Translations under genes and position numbers: made by a program
Notes under the pieces: model-generated
Seen by the model: the letters and a program-made list of their open reading frames with translations, nothing else
Database searches by the model: none
What the model was told of the DNA's origin: nothing
Assembly: GCA_009763385.1 (NCBI GenBank)
Contig: CM019823.1
Coordinates: 94,871,104-94,935,103, forward strand
Reading direction: 5' to 3'
Origin: Coix lacryma-jobi var. lacryma-jobi
Taxonomy: Eukaryota > Streptophyta > Magnoliopsida > Poales > Poaceae
Length of the DNA stretch: 64,000 nt
Shown here: positions 55,301 through 64,000 of the stretch, piece by piece
Position numbering within the stretch: position 1 is the first letter of the stretch
Layout of the letters: every line of letters begins with the position of its first letter

Positions 55301-56125
55301 TGCAAATCAAGCAATCCCGAGAAGGGAAGTTTGTGCACCAGGGCAAGTATACCAAGGACTTGCTGAAGAGGTTCGATATGGGTGAGGCCAAGCCTCTTCC
55401 AACACCCATGTCGACCACGACGGCCCTGGATGCGGACAAGGATGGAGAAGCTATGGACCAGAAGGAGTACCGAAGCATGATCGAGTCGCTGCTCTACCTG
55501 ACGGCGACACGCCCGGACATCATCAGTTCGCGGTGTGTCTGTGTGCGCGCTTTCAGGCATCGCCGCGCACGTCTCACCGTCAGGCGGTCAAACGCATTTT
55601 CAGGTACCTTCGTTTCACACCTGAGTTCAGGATTTGGTATTCAGCTTCCTCCACCCTCTCCCTTTGCGGTTATTCCGATGCCGATTTTGCTGGTTGTCGC
55701 ATTGAGCGCAAGTCCACTTCTAGGACTTGCCAATTTATATTGGTTTCTTCTCTGTATCGTGGTCTTCTCGCAAGCAGTCTAGTGTCGCCCAGTCTACCAC
55801 GGAGGCTGAGTATGTCGCTGCGGCTAGCTGCTATTCCCAGTTGCTTGGATGATGGCCACTTTGCGTGATTTTGGTCTGAGCTTTTCTCGTGTTCCTTTGC
55901 TTTGTGACAGCACGAGTGCGATTAGCGTTGCTAAGAACCCCGTGCTTCACTCGAAGACCAAACACTTGATGTGCGCTTTCACTTTTTGCGAGACCACTAT
56001 GAGAAGGGTGATATCGACCTTCGCCATGTCGATACTCATCATCAGCTGGCTGATATTTCACCAAGCCTTGGACGAATCAACCTTTAATCGGTTGAGGGGT
56101 GAGCTTGGTGTGTGTTTCCCCTTTT
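52363..56125 (+). pseudogene. pol: Element D pol with many small frameshifts
   Basis: Begins with a second knuckle-like CEHLWGDGHLSEFC near 52468 and an Arg/Pro-rich segment, then protease LVDSGCSRHMTG near 52980 (Asp-Ser-Gly intact). Integrase: WHRRLGHL near 53367, HMDLVGP near 53560, IRSDNGSEF near 53751, GVVERKNRTL near 53860. RT blocks YSQKEGIDYEETFAP near 54820 and the catalytic region near 55190. RNase H ends in CFPF at 56125. Compared with A, single bases are missing at many points (near 53095, 53620, 53970, 54300, 54470, 54660, 54880, 54925, 55030, 55185, 55225, 55845, 55965, 56057). Between these the protein is highly conserved. Confidence 0.92.
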
Positions 56126-57775
56126 AGATGGGGGAAACATTTTGGATCTTGTATCATAGACTGACTATTTTTTTTCGTTGGCTCTTGTTTTCTTTCTCTT
56201 TTGGTCTTTATTCTGCATGTTTAGCATATGCTTCTACATTCTGAGCTTCATGTATATAATCTTTAGATGTAATATGGCTCTGTTTAGTATGCTCTGATGC
56301 TATATGTTGTTGCTAATAGCTTATGCTCTTTCTGATCACTAATACATGTTTTGAGCTGAGCTACTTTTGAATGGTGAACCTGCTTAACAAACATAAAACT
56401 TGAAAATGTTCACCATTGAGATATGCAACTAGCATGTGTAGGATGTGTTGAATGCACCCGTGCTTTTCATATATGCTAGGTTGCTATGTCTCTAGTTCTG
56501 AGTCTGTCACTTGCTTGGTCTGTTCATATTCTGAGATAAAACTTGAACCAAGATAAGTGAATTGTAAAGATCGAGATGGGATTGCTTGTCAACACATCAC
56601 AGTTTCGAGACTGTTTCTCATTGCACTTTGAGTTAAACTTGGGCTGTGTAGTGTATGACCGAAACTGTTGCTTTAAGCTTCTGATTGCTTCTGCATAGGC
56701 TTCGCACAGTTGAAAAGTTAGGCTATGACAAGCTTTCAACCTCTCGCAATCACATGCTAAATTCTGAACTTGTGTAATCTTTACCGCTGCAACTCCGATA
56801 AAATTTGAATACACAAGTCTATGCTTCATTCTATGGCATGATGGTTGAACTTTGCTAGGGGTAGTTCACCTTGGATACATGATTAGCACTTATCTGTTTT
56901 CCTATCTATACATGTTTTGTGCTATTTTGATGGTGAATACCTTTTTGGCTAAAAACTGCTCATATGTTCATATTTCATATTTGGTGATCAGTTTGAGCCT
57001 TCGCTAGCTTGTATGCTTTCTAGTGAGTCGTTGGAGCTATACTGTTTAGAGTATCTTTGCATTCTCTTGACTATATTCCTGAAGCTGCTAACTTGCATTT
57101 TGACTCATATGCATTTTGGAAGGGGGAGAACCTCTCTTGTTAGCACTTTTGATGGTGCATTTTCTGAGGGGGAGAAAATTGCTTTCGGTTCTTTTTGCTT
57201 GATGGTGCATTTTCAACTAAGGGGGAGAAATTGGACAAATCATGCCTTTGCCTCCCATGTTCCAAGGGGAGAGGAATCGGTTGTGTGCACCATGCAAGGG
57301 GGAGTTTTTGCTCGTGCTGAATTTTTGAAATTTCCAATTGGTTCGGAGCGCTTTGCTAGTTGTGTTGAGCCTTTGCCTCTATCTTGAGGGACTAGCAGTC
57401 GCATCTTTGCTTCAGTTGGGTTCAGTTAGTATCGAGTTTTTCAGCCGATGTCGAGCTTTCTTGCTAGTTGTGTTGAGCCTCTGTGCCTCTATCTTGAGGG
57501 ACTAGCATTTTGCTTTGATTCTTCATTTGGCATTTGCTAGCGGTGTTGAGCCTGTTCTACCTCTTCTTGAGGGCTAGCTTTACTTTGCTTGGTTGCGTCG
57601 AGCCGTTGCCCATGTCTTTGGGAACCAAGTTGTTTTGCTCTTTACACTTGACCTTCTTCGGCTTTGCTATGCTTTTGGGTCATTTGGTTGAGTTCTCTCT
57701 TCTCCTTCTTCCTCCCTCCTCTTTTCAATTATGATTTGTGTTGATAGTTGACAATGCACTCATCAAGGGGGAGAT
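56126..57775 (+). other. Element D 3' untranslated region with repeated polypurine tracts
   Basis: Homologous to 5695-7197 of A. GGGGGAG tracts lie near 57122, 57169, 57223, 57299 and finally 57766-57774. No envelope-like ORF. Repeated GTTGAGCC phrases at 57365-57600. Confidence 0.8.
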
Positions 57776-59866
57776 TGCGGATACATGGGTGTATGCCGAG
57801 TCTCTGAGTGATGAGTGATTGTCAACTGGGATAATGCGCATGTTATTTGGCTTGTGTTGTGCAGGTGTCGAGCACAGAGACAGTGATCAGAGGCAAGGTG
57901 AAGGTCAAGTAGAGACGTGCCGTGCCGATGGACCGAGAGTGGCGAAGGGCGGACGTGAGGCTTGGACTGAGGGACCGGTGGCCTGAGGATCAGATGTGGT
58001 GGCTGGCAGCCTGGGACAGCGACGAGCGAAGACTTGCGGGCACGGTGTTGCTTGGGTCGTGGACCTGAGGACACGTGTCGGTGGACGGGGTGCACGGGTG
58101 GTGCATCCCCTCTACAGCTTTGGTTTGGTGGTAGAGCCAGAGAAAAACCATCGGGTGGACGGTTTCCAGGTTTGGGCCTCAAAACCTGGGCGCGGATGGT
58201 TTCCGAGTTTGGCCACAAAACTCGGGCTGAGGACGGTTTCCAGGTTTCGGCCTCAAAACCTGGGTGCTGCGGGTTTGCTGAGTTTGGGCCACAAAACTCA
58301 GGCGTTGGTGGGCTGGTTTCCCGGTTTGGGCCTCAAAACCGGGGGTTGGCTGTGAAGGCTGGTTTCCCGGTTTGGGCCACAAAACCGGGGGTGCGACGTC
58401 CGGGAAAAGGACGGCAGAGCGGTGGCGGCACGTGGCGGCAATCGGGAGGTTGCGTCGAGGCAACGCTATGAGTTGTGCGGGCGTGGCCGTCGGATCGACC
58501 TACCATCGAGTTGGTCCAGAATAACCTTAGGGTTTAGCTGGTTCGCTCTGTAAATAGTTATGGGTAGAGTGGGAATTAGGAATAGTTAGAATTAGGATAA
58601 GTAGGGGGAGACACCCACCTCCCCATCTATCTCAGTCATTTGCTCTTTGCATCTAGGGTTTCCTGCTCTCCCAATCCCCTGCTGTAGCTAGCTGAGATCC
58701 ACAGAGAACCACACCTCTATGTACTGGAGATTTTGAGAAAGTGAGGTCGTAACCTCACTGTTGTAGCGTGTGGTAGCCACACGGTTGCAGATCGATGTGT
58801 TGATTCGCATTTTGGTTCGCGTTCTTCATTTCTCCGCGTTTTTCGCGTCGCTCGATCTCTCTCCATTCTGCGTCTTTGCGAAATCCGTTTGAATCATCTT
58901 GTTTGTTTTTGAAAGGAGATCATTTCCACCGAAGGAATTCATCTAACTCCTAACGAACAAGTAGATCGGGTTGATTTTGTTTTCATGGCGCTTTTTCGGT
59001 TCATACTTCTCCCCTTTCGAATTCTCGGTGTTTGAGTGGATTTGAGCGGATGATTTCTTGGGGATAGTCTCCTAACTACCTCGTGATCATCCTCTCCAAG
59101 TTTGGGATCAAGGGATTTTGGTTTGGATCGATTTGGAGAAGATTTGAGTTGAGGGCGACCAAAATCGCCCTTTCTGGACACTCGCGGACAGTCCGCCGTT
59201 GGAGGCGCGGACAGTCCGCGCGTCGGGCTCCAGCTTGTTCAGTGGCTGCGCGGCTAGGGCACTTTGGTCCGGAGTGACCTGCGGACAGTCCGCCGGTCTA
59301 ACTCGCGGACAGTCCGGGAGCCGACCAGGGGACTTGCAGCAACATTGCTGTTTGGTCCATTCGGCCGGCGGACAGTCCGCCACCAAGTCGCGGACAGTCC
59401 GCAGTTGGGGCGAACAGTCCGGGACCCCAGGGCCGGACAGTCCGGGACTTGCCTGAACGTTGCGTTTTAGTGCGTTTGCTCTCCCCGCTTCTTCGCTTGG
59501 TTTCCGGACTTCTCGTTTGGCCCTATAGAGTTGACCAAGGAACCTCTCTAGGTATCTTTGCTACTTGTTAGCATAGGTATTTAGGGATTTCTCGACGTAG
59601 CCGTCTATCTACGTTCGGGACTTGGTTTTTGAGGGACGAACTTGCTCTGGTGCTTTTGCCATTTGGTTTGCTATCGCTTTGTGGTGCCTCGCTGTGATCC
59701 TAGGGATCATCCACCCTCTTCCAAGGGTCGTAGCCATCACGTTCTCGGTCTTAGCTTTTGGGGGTTGATTTTGGGGACAATAGGCCAAAGTTTCGAGAGA
59801 AATTTTTGAGCTCCCATTCACCCCCCCCCCCTCTGGTCGCCTTGCTAGTGCTTTCTCGGTCCTTCA
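57776..59866 (+). repeat. Element D 3' LTR
   Basis: 2091 bp, very close to 48182-50278. Hairpin array at about 58155-58395, CGGACAGTCCG array at about 59184-59450, C-run at 59820-59830. Followed by GACGCACCGATG, the continuation of C's LTR. Confidence 0.94.
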
Positions 59867-61057
59867 GACGCACCGATGTGGTTACATCGGACGCAACGGT
59901 AACACTGTGCATCACGCACAGCGTTACATCGGACGCTGACGGTGTACATCGGACGCTACAGTCCCTGCATCCGATGGCTGAACAGAGAGGTTCCAGAGAA
60001 GCTCTGTGGGCATCGGACGCGTTAGATGGTCATGCATCGGACGCTCGTCAGAATCCGATGTGACTCAGTGCCAGGTCGGCAGAACTAGCTGTTATGTGAC
60101 ATCGGACGCGCGTCCGATGCTCCCGTCAGGAGCGTACGATGCTACGCAGGAAAGCCCATCTTTGGTGTCCAACGGCTCTATTTGCTTGGGGCTCTATATA
60201 TACCCCAATGGCCGACAAAAAAAAATGGTTGGAGCTCAAGGAAGTATACCTAGTGCATAGACATATATTTAGTTGCTCTAGCCAGCAAAGTGCTCAAGTG
60301 ATATACTAGGTGATTAGTGTAGGTGCTTTGCGAAATACTTAAGCTAGTTAGACCACCGCTTTGCGCTTGCTCTAGGTGTTAGGCCTAGTGTTTAGTGAGG
60401 TTGAAAACCTCTTGTCTACCGGTGCTTGCGCGCACCTTTGTTGTACATCGGCGAGGCTTGTAGTCTTGCGAGATCACACCAACCGCGTTTGTGGTGTGGC
60501 CGCCTCTGTGTACCGAAGGGAACAAGGCCCGCGGCGCTTCGGCCGGAAACTTGATAGTGAAGACGGCGGGGAGCATCCAGGAGAGGCTTTGCCACGAATG
60601 GCTTAACCGGAGACCCACTTGCGCGTGGGGAAGACCGGAGCTATCCACGGAGTTACTTGTCCGGGAGCTTGGCCCTTGCGAGGGATTCCTTGCGATAGGC
60701 TCCAACGAGGACTAGGGGGAAGCTTGCGCGCTTCTCGATACCTCGGTAAAAATACCGGAGTCATCGACGGGAGTTTGCATCTCTATCACACTCGTTAGCT
60801 TCCGCATTTACATTGCTACCTTGTTTATGTGCTTTACCTTTCCTAGTTTTCTTGCTAGTTGATAGGTTTGGAAACTAGGTTGCATAACTCCTTTTGTGGT
60901 AGAGATAGCAAACACACCTAGCAAAACCTTATTTGCACATTAGATAGTTTACTTTCTTGCATAGGTTTTGCTTAGGTGGAATTTAGAGGCCATAGTTTAG
61001 AGTAGAAGTTTTAAGTTGCCTAATTCACCCCCCCTCTTAGGCGTCACGGTCCTTTCA
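59867..61057 (+). repeat. Element C 3' LTR, right part
   Basis: Continues the CATCGGACG array and matches 43175-44341, ending GGTCCTTTCA at 61057. Then comes the target duplication CATGT. Confidence 0.92.
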
Positions 61058-61620
61058 CATGTGTTGCATCAATACCGGAGGAGATGAAATGGAATGCGCA
61101 AGGGAAAGGTATATTTGTAGGGCATTTCATTTCACCGGTCATAGGTGAGTAGAGAAGTTGATGACCGGGTTTAGGATAGATGGCCGTACTATCAAGAGGA
61201 GCAAACTTGTTTGCATATCGGTCATCTAGTGCAACTTGAGTGATCTAACATTGCGATGTTGCTAGGATCGAGTGGCGTTATGGGAGCAAGTGAAAATCCT
61301 TTGAAAAATGATTGTGAAAATTCTAACACACATGCACATGATGGTGTACACTTGGTGGTGTTGGCATATCTGCAAGGGAGAAGGTGTTGGAGTTGATTTG
61401 GATCAACTCAGAGAAGAAAAGGAGGCTTGTTGGTGTGTTCCGAACTCTAGGATGGATCTTGGATTGGAATTCTGTTCTAATGCTTTGTGAGTTGGATTAG
61501 CTATGTGTGTGGGTTGTGTATCCCTCTGAGTTAGCTTTCCAAAATATCCAAGATCATCGAAATCGGAGTTCGGAGCTAAGAGTTATGGCCATTTTAGCGC
61601 GAAGCTCAGGATGGTGCAGT

Positions 61621-61960
61621 CGGTAGTACCGACCCTGGTGGCCGGTAGTACCGACCTAAGAAGGCAACGCGCAAACTCTCTGTTCGGGAGATGGTTCGGC
61701 CTACCGGTAGAACCGCCATAAGGCCGGTAGTACCGGCCCCCGGTAGTACCGACCATAGTGGTCGGTAGTACCGACGTTTGGAGGAAGTTTGGAGGTGTTC
61801 TGTGTAGGGGAAGTTTTGGCCTACAGGTAGTACCGCCATAAGGCCGGTAGTACCAGGGCCGGTAGTACCGACGCTACTACCGACTGTGTTAGGAAGGCTG
61901 TCCTAATGGTCATTTGGACCGCCGGTAGTACCAGCCCTTTTGTCAGTAGTACCGACCGTG
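61621..61960. repeat. CGGTAGTACCG palindrome array, cluster 1, LTR E
   Basis: Exact 11-bp copies start at 61621, 61643, 61725, 61741, 61763 and 61860, with variants such as CGGTAGAACCG and CGGTAGTACCA between. Arms of 5 bp around one central base. Confidence 0.9.
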
Positions 61961-62010
61961 GCCGTGTGAGCTCGGGGAAAGGGGAAAACGGCTAGTTTGT
62001 GGCTCCCCTC

Positions 62011-62018
62011 TATAAATA
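62011..62018 (+). promoter_or_regulatory. TATA box of LTR E at the centre of a palindrome
   Basis: TATAAATA lies inside CCCCTCTATAAATAGAGGGG, whose 9-bp arms (CCCCTCTAT/ATAGAGGGG) are perfectly complementary around AA. Confidence 0.65.
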
Positions 62019-62791
62019 GAGGGGTGGCCGGCCCTTGGAAGAGGTTGAGCACCTTGGGGACTTAGTGTCCTTGTGTGAGTGTGCTTGGGAGCCCCCCTAA
62101 CTCGCTTGTGCTTGCTAGTGTGCAAATCTACCATGAGTGAGTGATCGCTAGTGCGTTGCTTTGGGAGATAGCATCGAGTGGCACTAGGTGATTGAGTTGC
62201 AAGCCGGTGGTGCTTATTACTCTTGGAGGTTGCCACCTACTAGATGGCTTGGTGCTTGTCTCCGTCATGAAGCCCGCGTGAAGATTGTGCGTGGCTCCAA
62301 AGAAGCTTTGTGAGGGGCATTGTGCTCGCCCCGCAGGAGATCGTGGAGAGCAATTCTAGTGGAAAGAGGCGTGAAGAGCGCCAAGTGGTCCGGCCAGATC
62401 GAAAGCTAGAGCTCTTGGTGAGCACTCCATCGTGGAGAGGTTGGCTTAGTGTCACCACTAGCAAGAGGATCGGCGGCGACCTTGGGCTTGCTTCAACGGG
62501 GACTAGCTTGGTGGCAACCAAGTGAACCTCGGGAGAAAATCTTGTGTCCCCGTCTCTTGTTGCTCTTATTGTTCTTGTTTCCTTGCATATTACGCTTGTT
62601 CTTGTGTTCTTCGTGTTCTTCCTCCCTCCATCACTCTATCTTAGGTTGGAAAGGCTCGATCTACTTTTTGGCAAGGAACCAAGACTTGGGGAAGCTACAA
62701 TCGTCATCTACATCATCTAGGGAAGTGGGGTAATTGCTAGATCTGAGATTGCATCTCACCCACTTCGATTTTGTAGCTTCCTGCAGGTGCT

Positions 62792-62861
62792 CGGTAGTAC
62801 CGGCATAAAAGCCCGATAGTACCGGTGTCGGTAGTACCGGCCTAGCAGCCCGGTAGTACCG
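62792..62861. repeat. CGGTAGTACCG palindrome array, cluster 2, LTR E
   Basis: Exact copies start at 62792, 62829 and 62851, plus the variant CGATAGTACCG. This cluster is about 800 bp downstream of the putative TATA box, whereas cluster 1 is upstream of it. Confidence 0.88.
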
Positions 62862-63290
62862 ACCGCCTGTTATGTACACTAGCTTGTATTGCAATACTTA
62901 TTCTTGTGCTAGTGTTTAGTTGCTTAGTTTGTGTAGCTAAGTTGAGCTCTCTAATTTGGCTTGTGTAGCCTTGTTATTGAGCATTGCTAGTGGGCTTAGG
63001 CTTTGTGCTTTGCTTACTAGATTGTGTAGGAGCTCCCCCATGTTTGAAGTACTAGTTGCATAGGTTTGTGTGGCCTTGCTTCTAGAATTGGTTAGGTGAG
63101 CTCTAGCTAGCCCGACACCTTATTTGCTTTGATTAGGATCTTTTATAAGGTGTCATAGAGTATAGGTAGAGGGGTGTAGTCTTGGCTAGACCGATAGTTT
63201 TAATTCCGCATTTGTTTCGGTTTGCCACTACGTTTAAATTTAAAAAGGACTTTTCACCCCCCCTCTAGTTCGCCATCTCGACCTTTCAAG

Positions 63291-63302
63291 TGGTATCAAA
63301 GC
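63291..63302 (+). promoter_or_regulatory. Primer binding site, element E
   Basis: TGGTATCAAAGC, two bases after the LTR end; Met-type site with one substitution, as in element C. Confidence 0.87.
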
Positions 63303-63339
63303 TAGGTCTCTCATTTGTGGTCTTCACCGACCCGAGAGG

Positions 63340-64000
63340 ATGGTGACTTTCGGGCTAGGCATTGATTGTCCACACATTTTTGATGGCACTCACTTTACAC
63401 AATGGAAAACTTGGATGATATGCAATTTCAAGTTTATTTGCCCTCAAATGTGGTGGATCGTAGATGTAGGCTTTTCTCATGTGTTGGATGAAAAGAATCT
63501 AACTCAAGCACAAGAGAAATGCCTAGATCTCGAGTGCCAAGCTACTAACATCATTTTTAGATCTTTGCATGATGATATCTTTAGTGAGATCATGGATATG
63601 GAGTCCTCCCATCACATGTGGAAGTATCTCAATGACAAGTATGGGAGTGCACCAAATGATGATGATGTTAGTGAGCCCAAGGAAGAGGCACATGAGGGTG
63701 TTGAGCATCACCACAACATGGTGGTTGTTGAAGATTGCTCCATCTCATGTTCAAGTGATGATGACGATGATCAATCCACAAGATCACTTGACAAGGATGA
63801 TGGCTATGAGAGTGATGTCTCCACAAGCTCTCCCACTACACCACATTGCTTCATGTCACACGGTGACACTAAGGTATCAATTGCAAATGTGGTTGTTGAT
63901 TGTGATGATCCAAATGTAGAGCTTGTATGTAGACTCACCAAAGCTTTAGAAAATGAGATGGCTAAAATAATGAAATTGACAAAAGAAAACTCATTTCTAA
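63340..64000 (+). CDS. gag: Element E gag, open, cut by window end
   Basis: The ATG at 63340 opens a frame that stays open for 220 codons to the last base of the window. The start MVTFGLGIDCPHIFDGTHFT and then QWKTWMICNFKF is the DUF4219-like N-terminus of Sirevirus gag. It is followed by a UBN2-like helical segment (ATNIIFRSLHDDIFSEIMDM, SSHHMWKYLNDKYGS), then directly by an acidic Asp/Ser/Glu region and the start of a likely coiled coil (ELVCRLTKALENEMAKIMKL). No zinc knuckle appears before the edge. Compared with the C gag, the stretch between the capsid-like segment and the acidic region is much shorter, which may mean an internal deletion of part of the capsid region. Confidence 0.85.
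   Translation, partial: MVTFGLGIDCPHIFDGTHFTQWKTWMICNFKFICPQMWWIVDVGFSHVLDEKNLTQAQEKCLDLECQATNIIFRSLHDDIFSEIMDMESSHHMWKYLNDKYGSAPNDDDVSEPKEEAHEGVEHHHNMVVVEDCSISCSSDDDDDQSTRSLDKDDGYESDVSTSSPTTPHCFMSHGDTKVSIANVVVDCDDPNVELVCRLTKALENEMAKIMKLTKENSFL

Larger units (their letters stand above)
48182..59866 (+). mobile_element. Element D: full-length Sirevirus-like copia
   Basis: LTRs 48182-50278 and 57776-59866 are nearly identical. Target duplication is GACGT/GACGC (one change) and the target site is visible uninterrupted at 43175 in the other LTR of C. All parts are present: primer site, gag with two knuckle regions, protease, integrase, RT, RNase H, repeated polypurine tracts. The reading frames, however, contain a dozen or more small indels. 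It is the youngest insertion of the E-C-D nest. Confidence 0.94.
42812..61057 (+). mobile_element. Element C: gag-only Sirevirus-like element
   Basis: LTRs: 42812-44341, and 47812-48181 continued at 59867-61057 across element D; the ends are TGTAAGGA/TCCTTTCA. Perfect target duplication CATGT on both sides. The interior (44342-47811, about 3.5 kb) carries a broken gag with two zinc knuckles and a 3' untranslated region with several polypurine tracts. No protease, integrase or RT is present. It must have moved, if at all recently, with enzymes from another element. Confidence 0.92.
61063..63288 (+). repeat. Element E 5' LTR, right part
   Basis: Continues the LTR begun at 42370 and ends CGACCTTTCA at 63288 after a C-run plus CTCT. 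It carries two clusters of CGGTAGTACCG palindromes (61621-61960 and 62792-62861) and a TATAAATA box at 62011. Confidence 0.88.
42370..64000 (+). mobile_element. Element E: Sirevirus-like copia, 5' LTR and gag, split by C and D
   Basis: LTR pieces 42370-42811 and 61063-63288 join across element C to give about 2.67 kb. The ends TGAAAGG/CCTTTCA are a perfect 7-bp inverted repeat. A Met-type primer site and an open gag follow. The element continues beyond the right window edge, so its 3' LTR and target duplication cannot be examined. Confidence 0.88.

Noticed and set aside
61308..62733. Short open frames in LTR E
   Set aside because: They overlap promoter and palindrome regions of the LTR and show no protein family.
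1..64000. Host protein-coding genes, tRNA or rRNA genes
   Set aside because: Every long stretch is accounted for by retroelement parts. I recognised no exon-intron gene, cloverleaf or ribosomal sequence by eye; a tRNA or repeat-masking search would settle small remnants.

Overview
This window is intergenic DNA of a large plant genome, most likely a grass (Poaceae, probably Panicoideae). It consists almost entirely of nested LTR retrotransposons, and I find no host gene. The grass call is an inference from the families seen: Sirevirus-type Ty1/copia elements with long LTRs and initiator-Met tRNA primer sites, a chromodomain-bearing Ty3/gypsy element with about 4.3-kb LTRs, and Athila-like gypsy elements whose LTRs start TGTTGATGG or TGTTGACGG. 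I label the elements A to K.

Layout. 1-11476 is copia element A (+), cut by the left window edge. It has a pol frame interrupted only by two stops and, unusually, two LTRs in tandem at its 3' end. A sits in the 3' LTR of element B, a gag-protease-only Athila-like element on the minus strand (11477-32882). B's interior also holds element G (12544-27664, +), a Tekay-like chromovirus. B itself interrupts the gag of copia element F (32883-36196, -). 36197-42369 is a mosaic of remnants: H (gypsy LTR), I (copia 3' end, -), J (gypsy LTR, +) and K (Tat-like gypsy 5' end, -). From 42370 to the right edge there is a clean nest. Copia E (LTR 42370-63288, gag running off the window) is split by gag-only copia C (42812-61057, target duplication CATGT). 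C's 3' LTR is split by full-length copia D (48182-59866, target duplication GACGT/GACGC).

How the genes work together. Each element carries parts of one replication cycle: gag (particle protein), protease, reverse transcriptase, RNase H and integrase. A and D have the copia order with integrase before RT. G has the gypsy order and a C-terminal chromodomain. B and C keep gag but lack RT and integrase, so they would depend on enzymes supplied in trans. Nearly all frames are broken. The most open ones are the F gag (from about 34060 down to the B junction), the B gag and the E gag (63340-64000).

The most striking observation is in G. Upstream of gag it carries an extra ORF that opens ARTKRTARKSTG, matching 11 of the first 12 residues of mature histone H3, including the K4 and K9-S10 positions. 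It continues into an unrelated globular region, a coiled coil and an acidic tail. The same element's integrase ends in a chromodomain, a fold known from other proteins to read methylated H3 K9. The element may therefore encode both an H3-tail mimic and an H3-tail reader. Other notable structure: LTR hairpin arrays whose arms change in a compensated way, LTR arrays of 11-bp palindromes with different sequences but one geometry, TATA boxes inside palindromes, and primer-site cassettes repeated in tandem.
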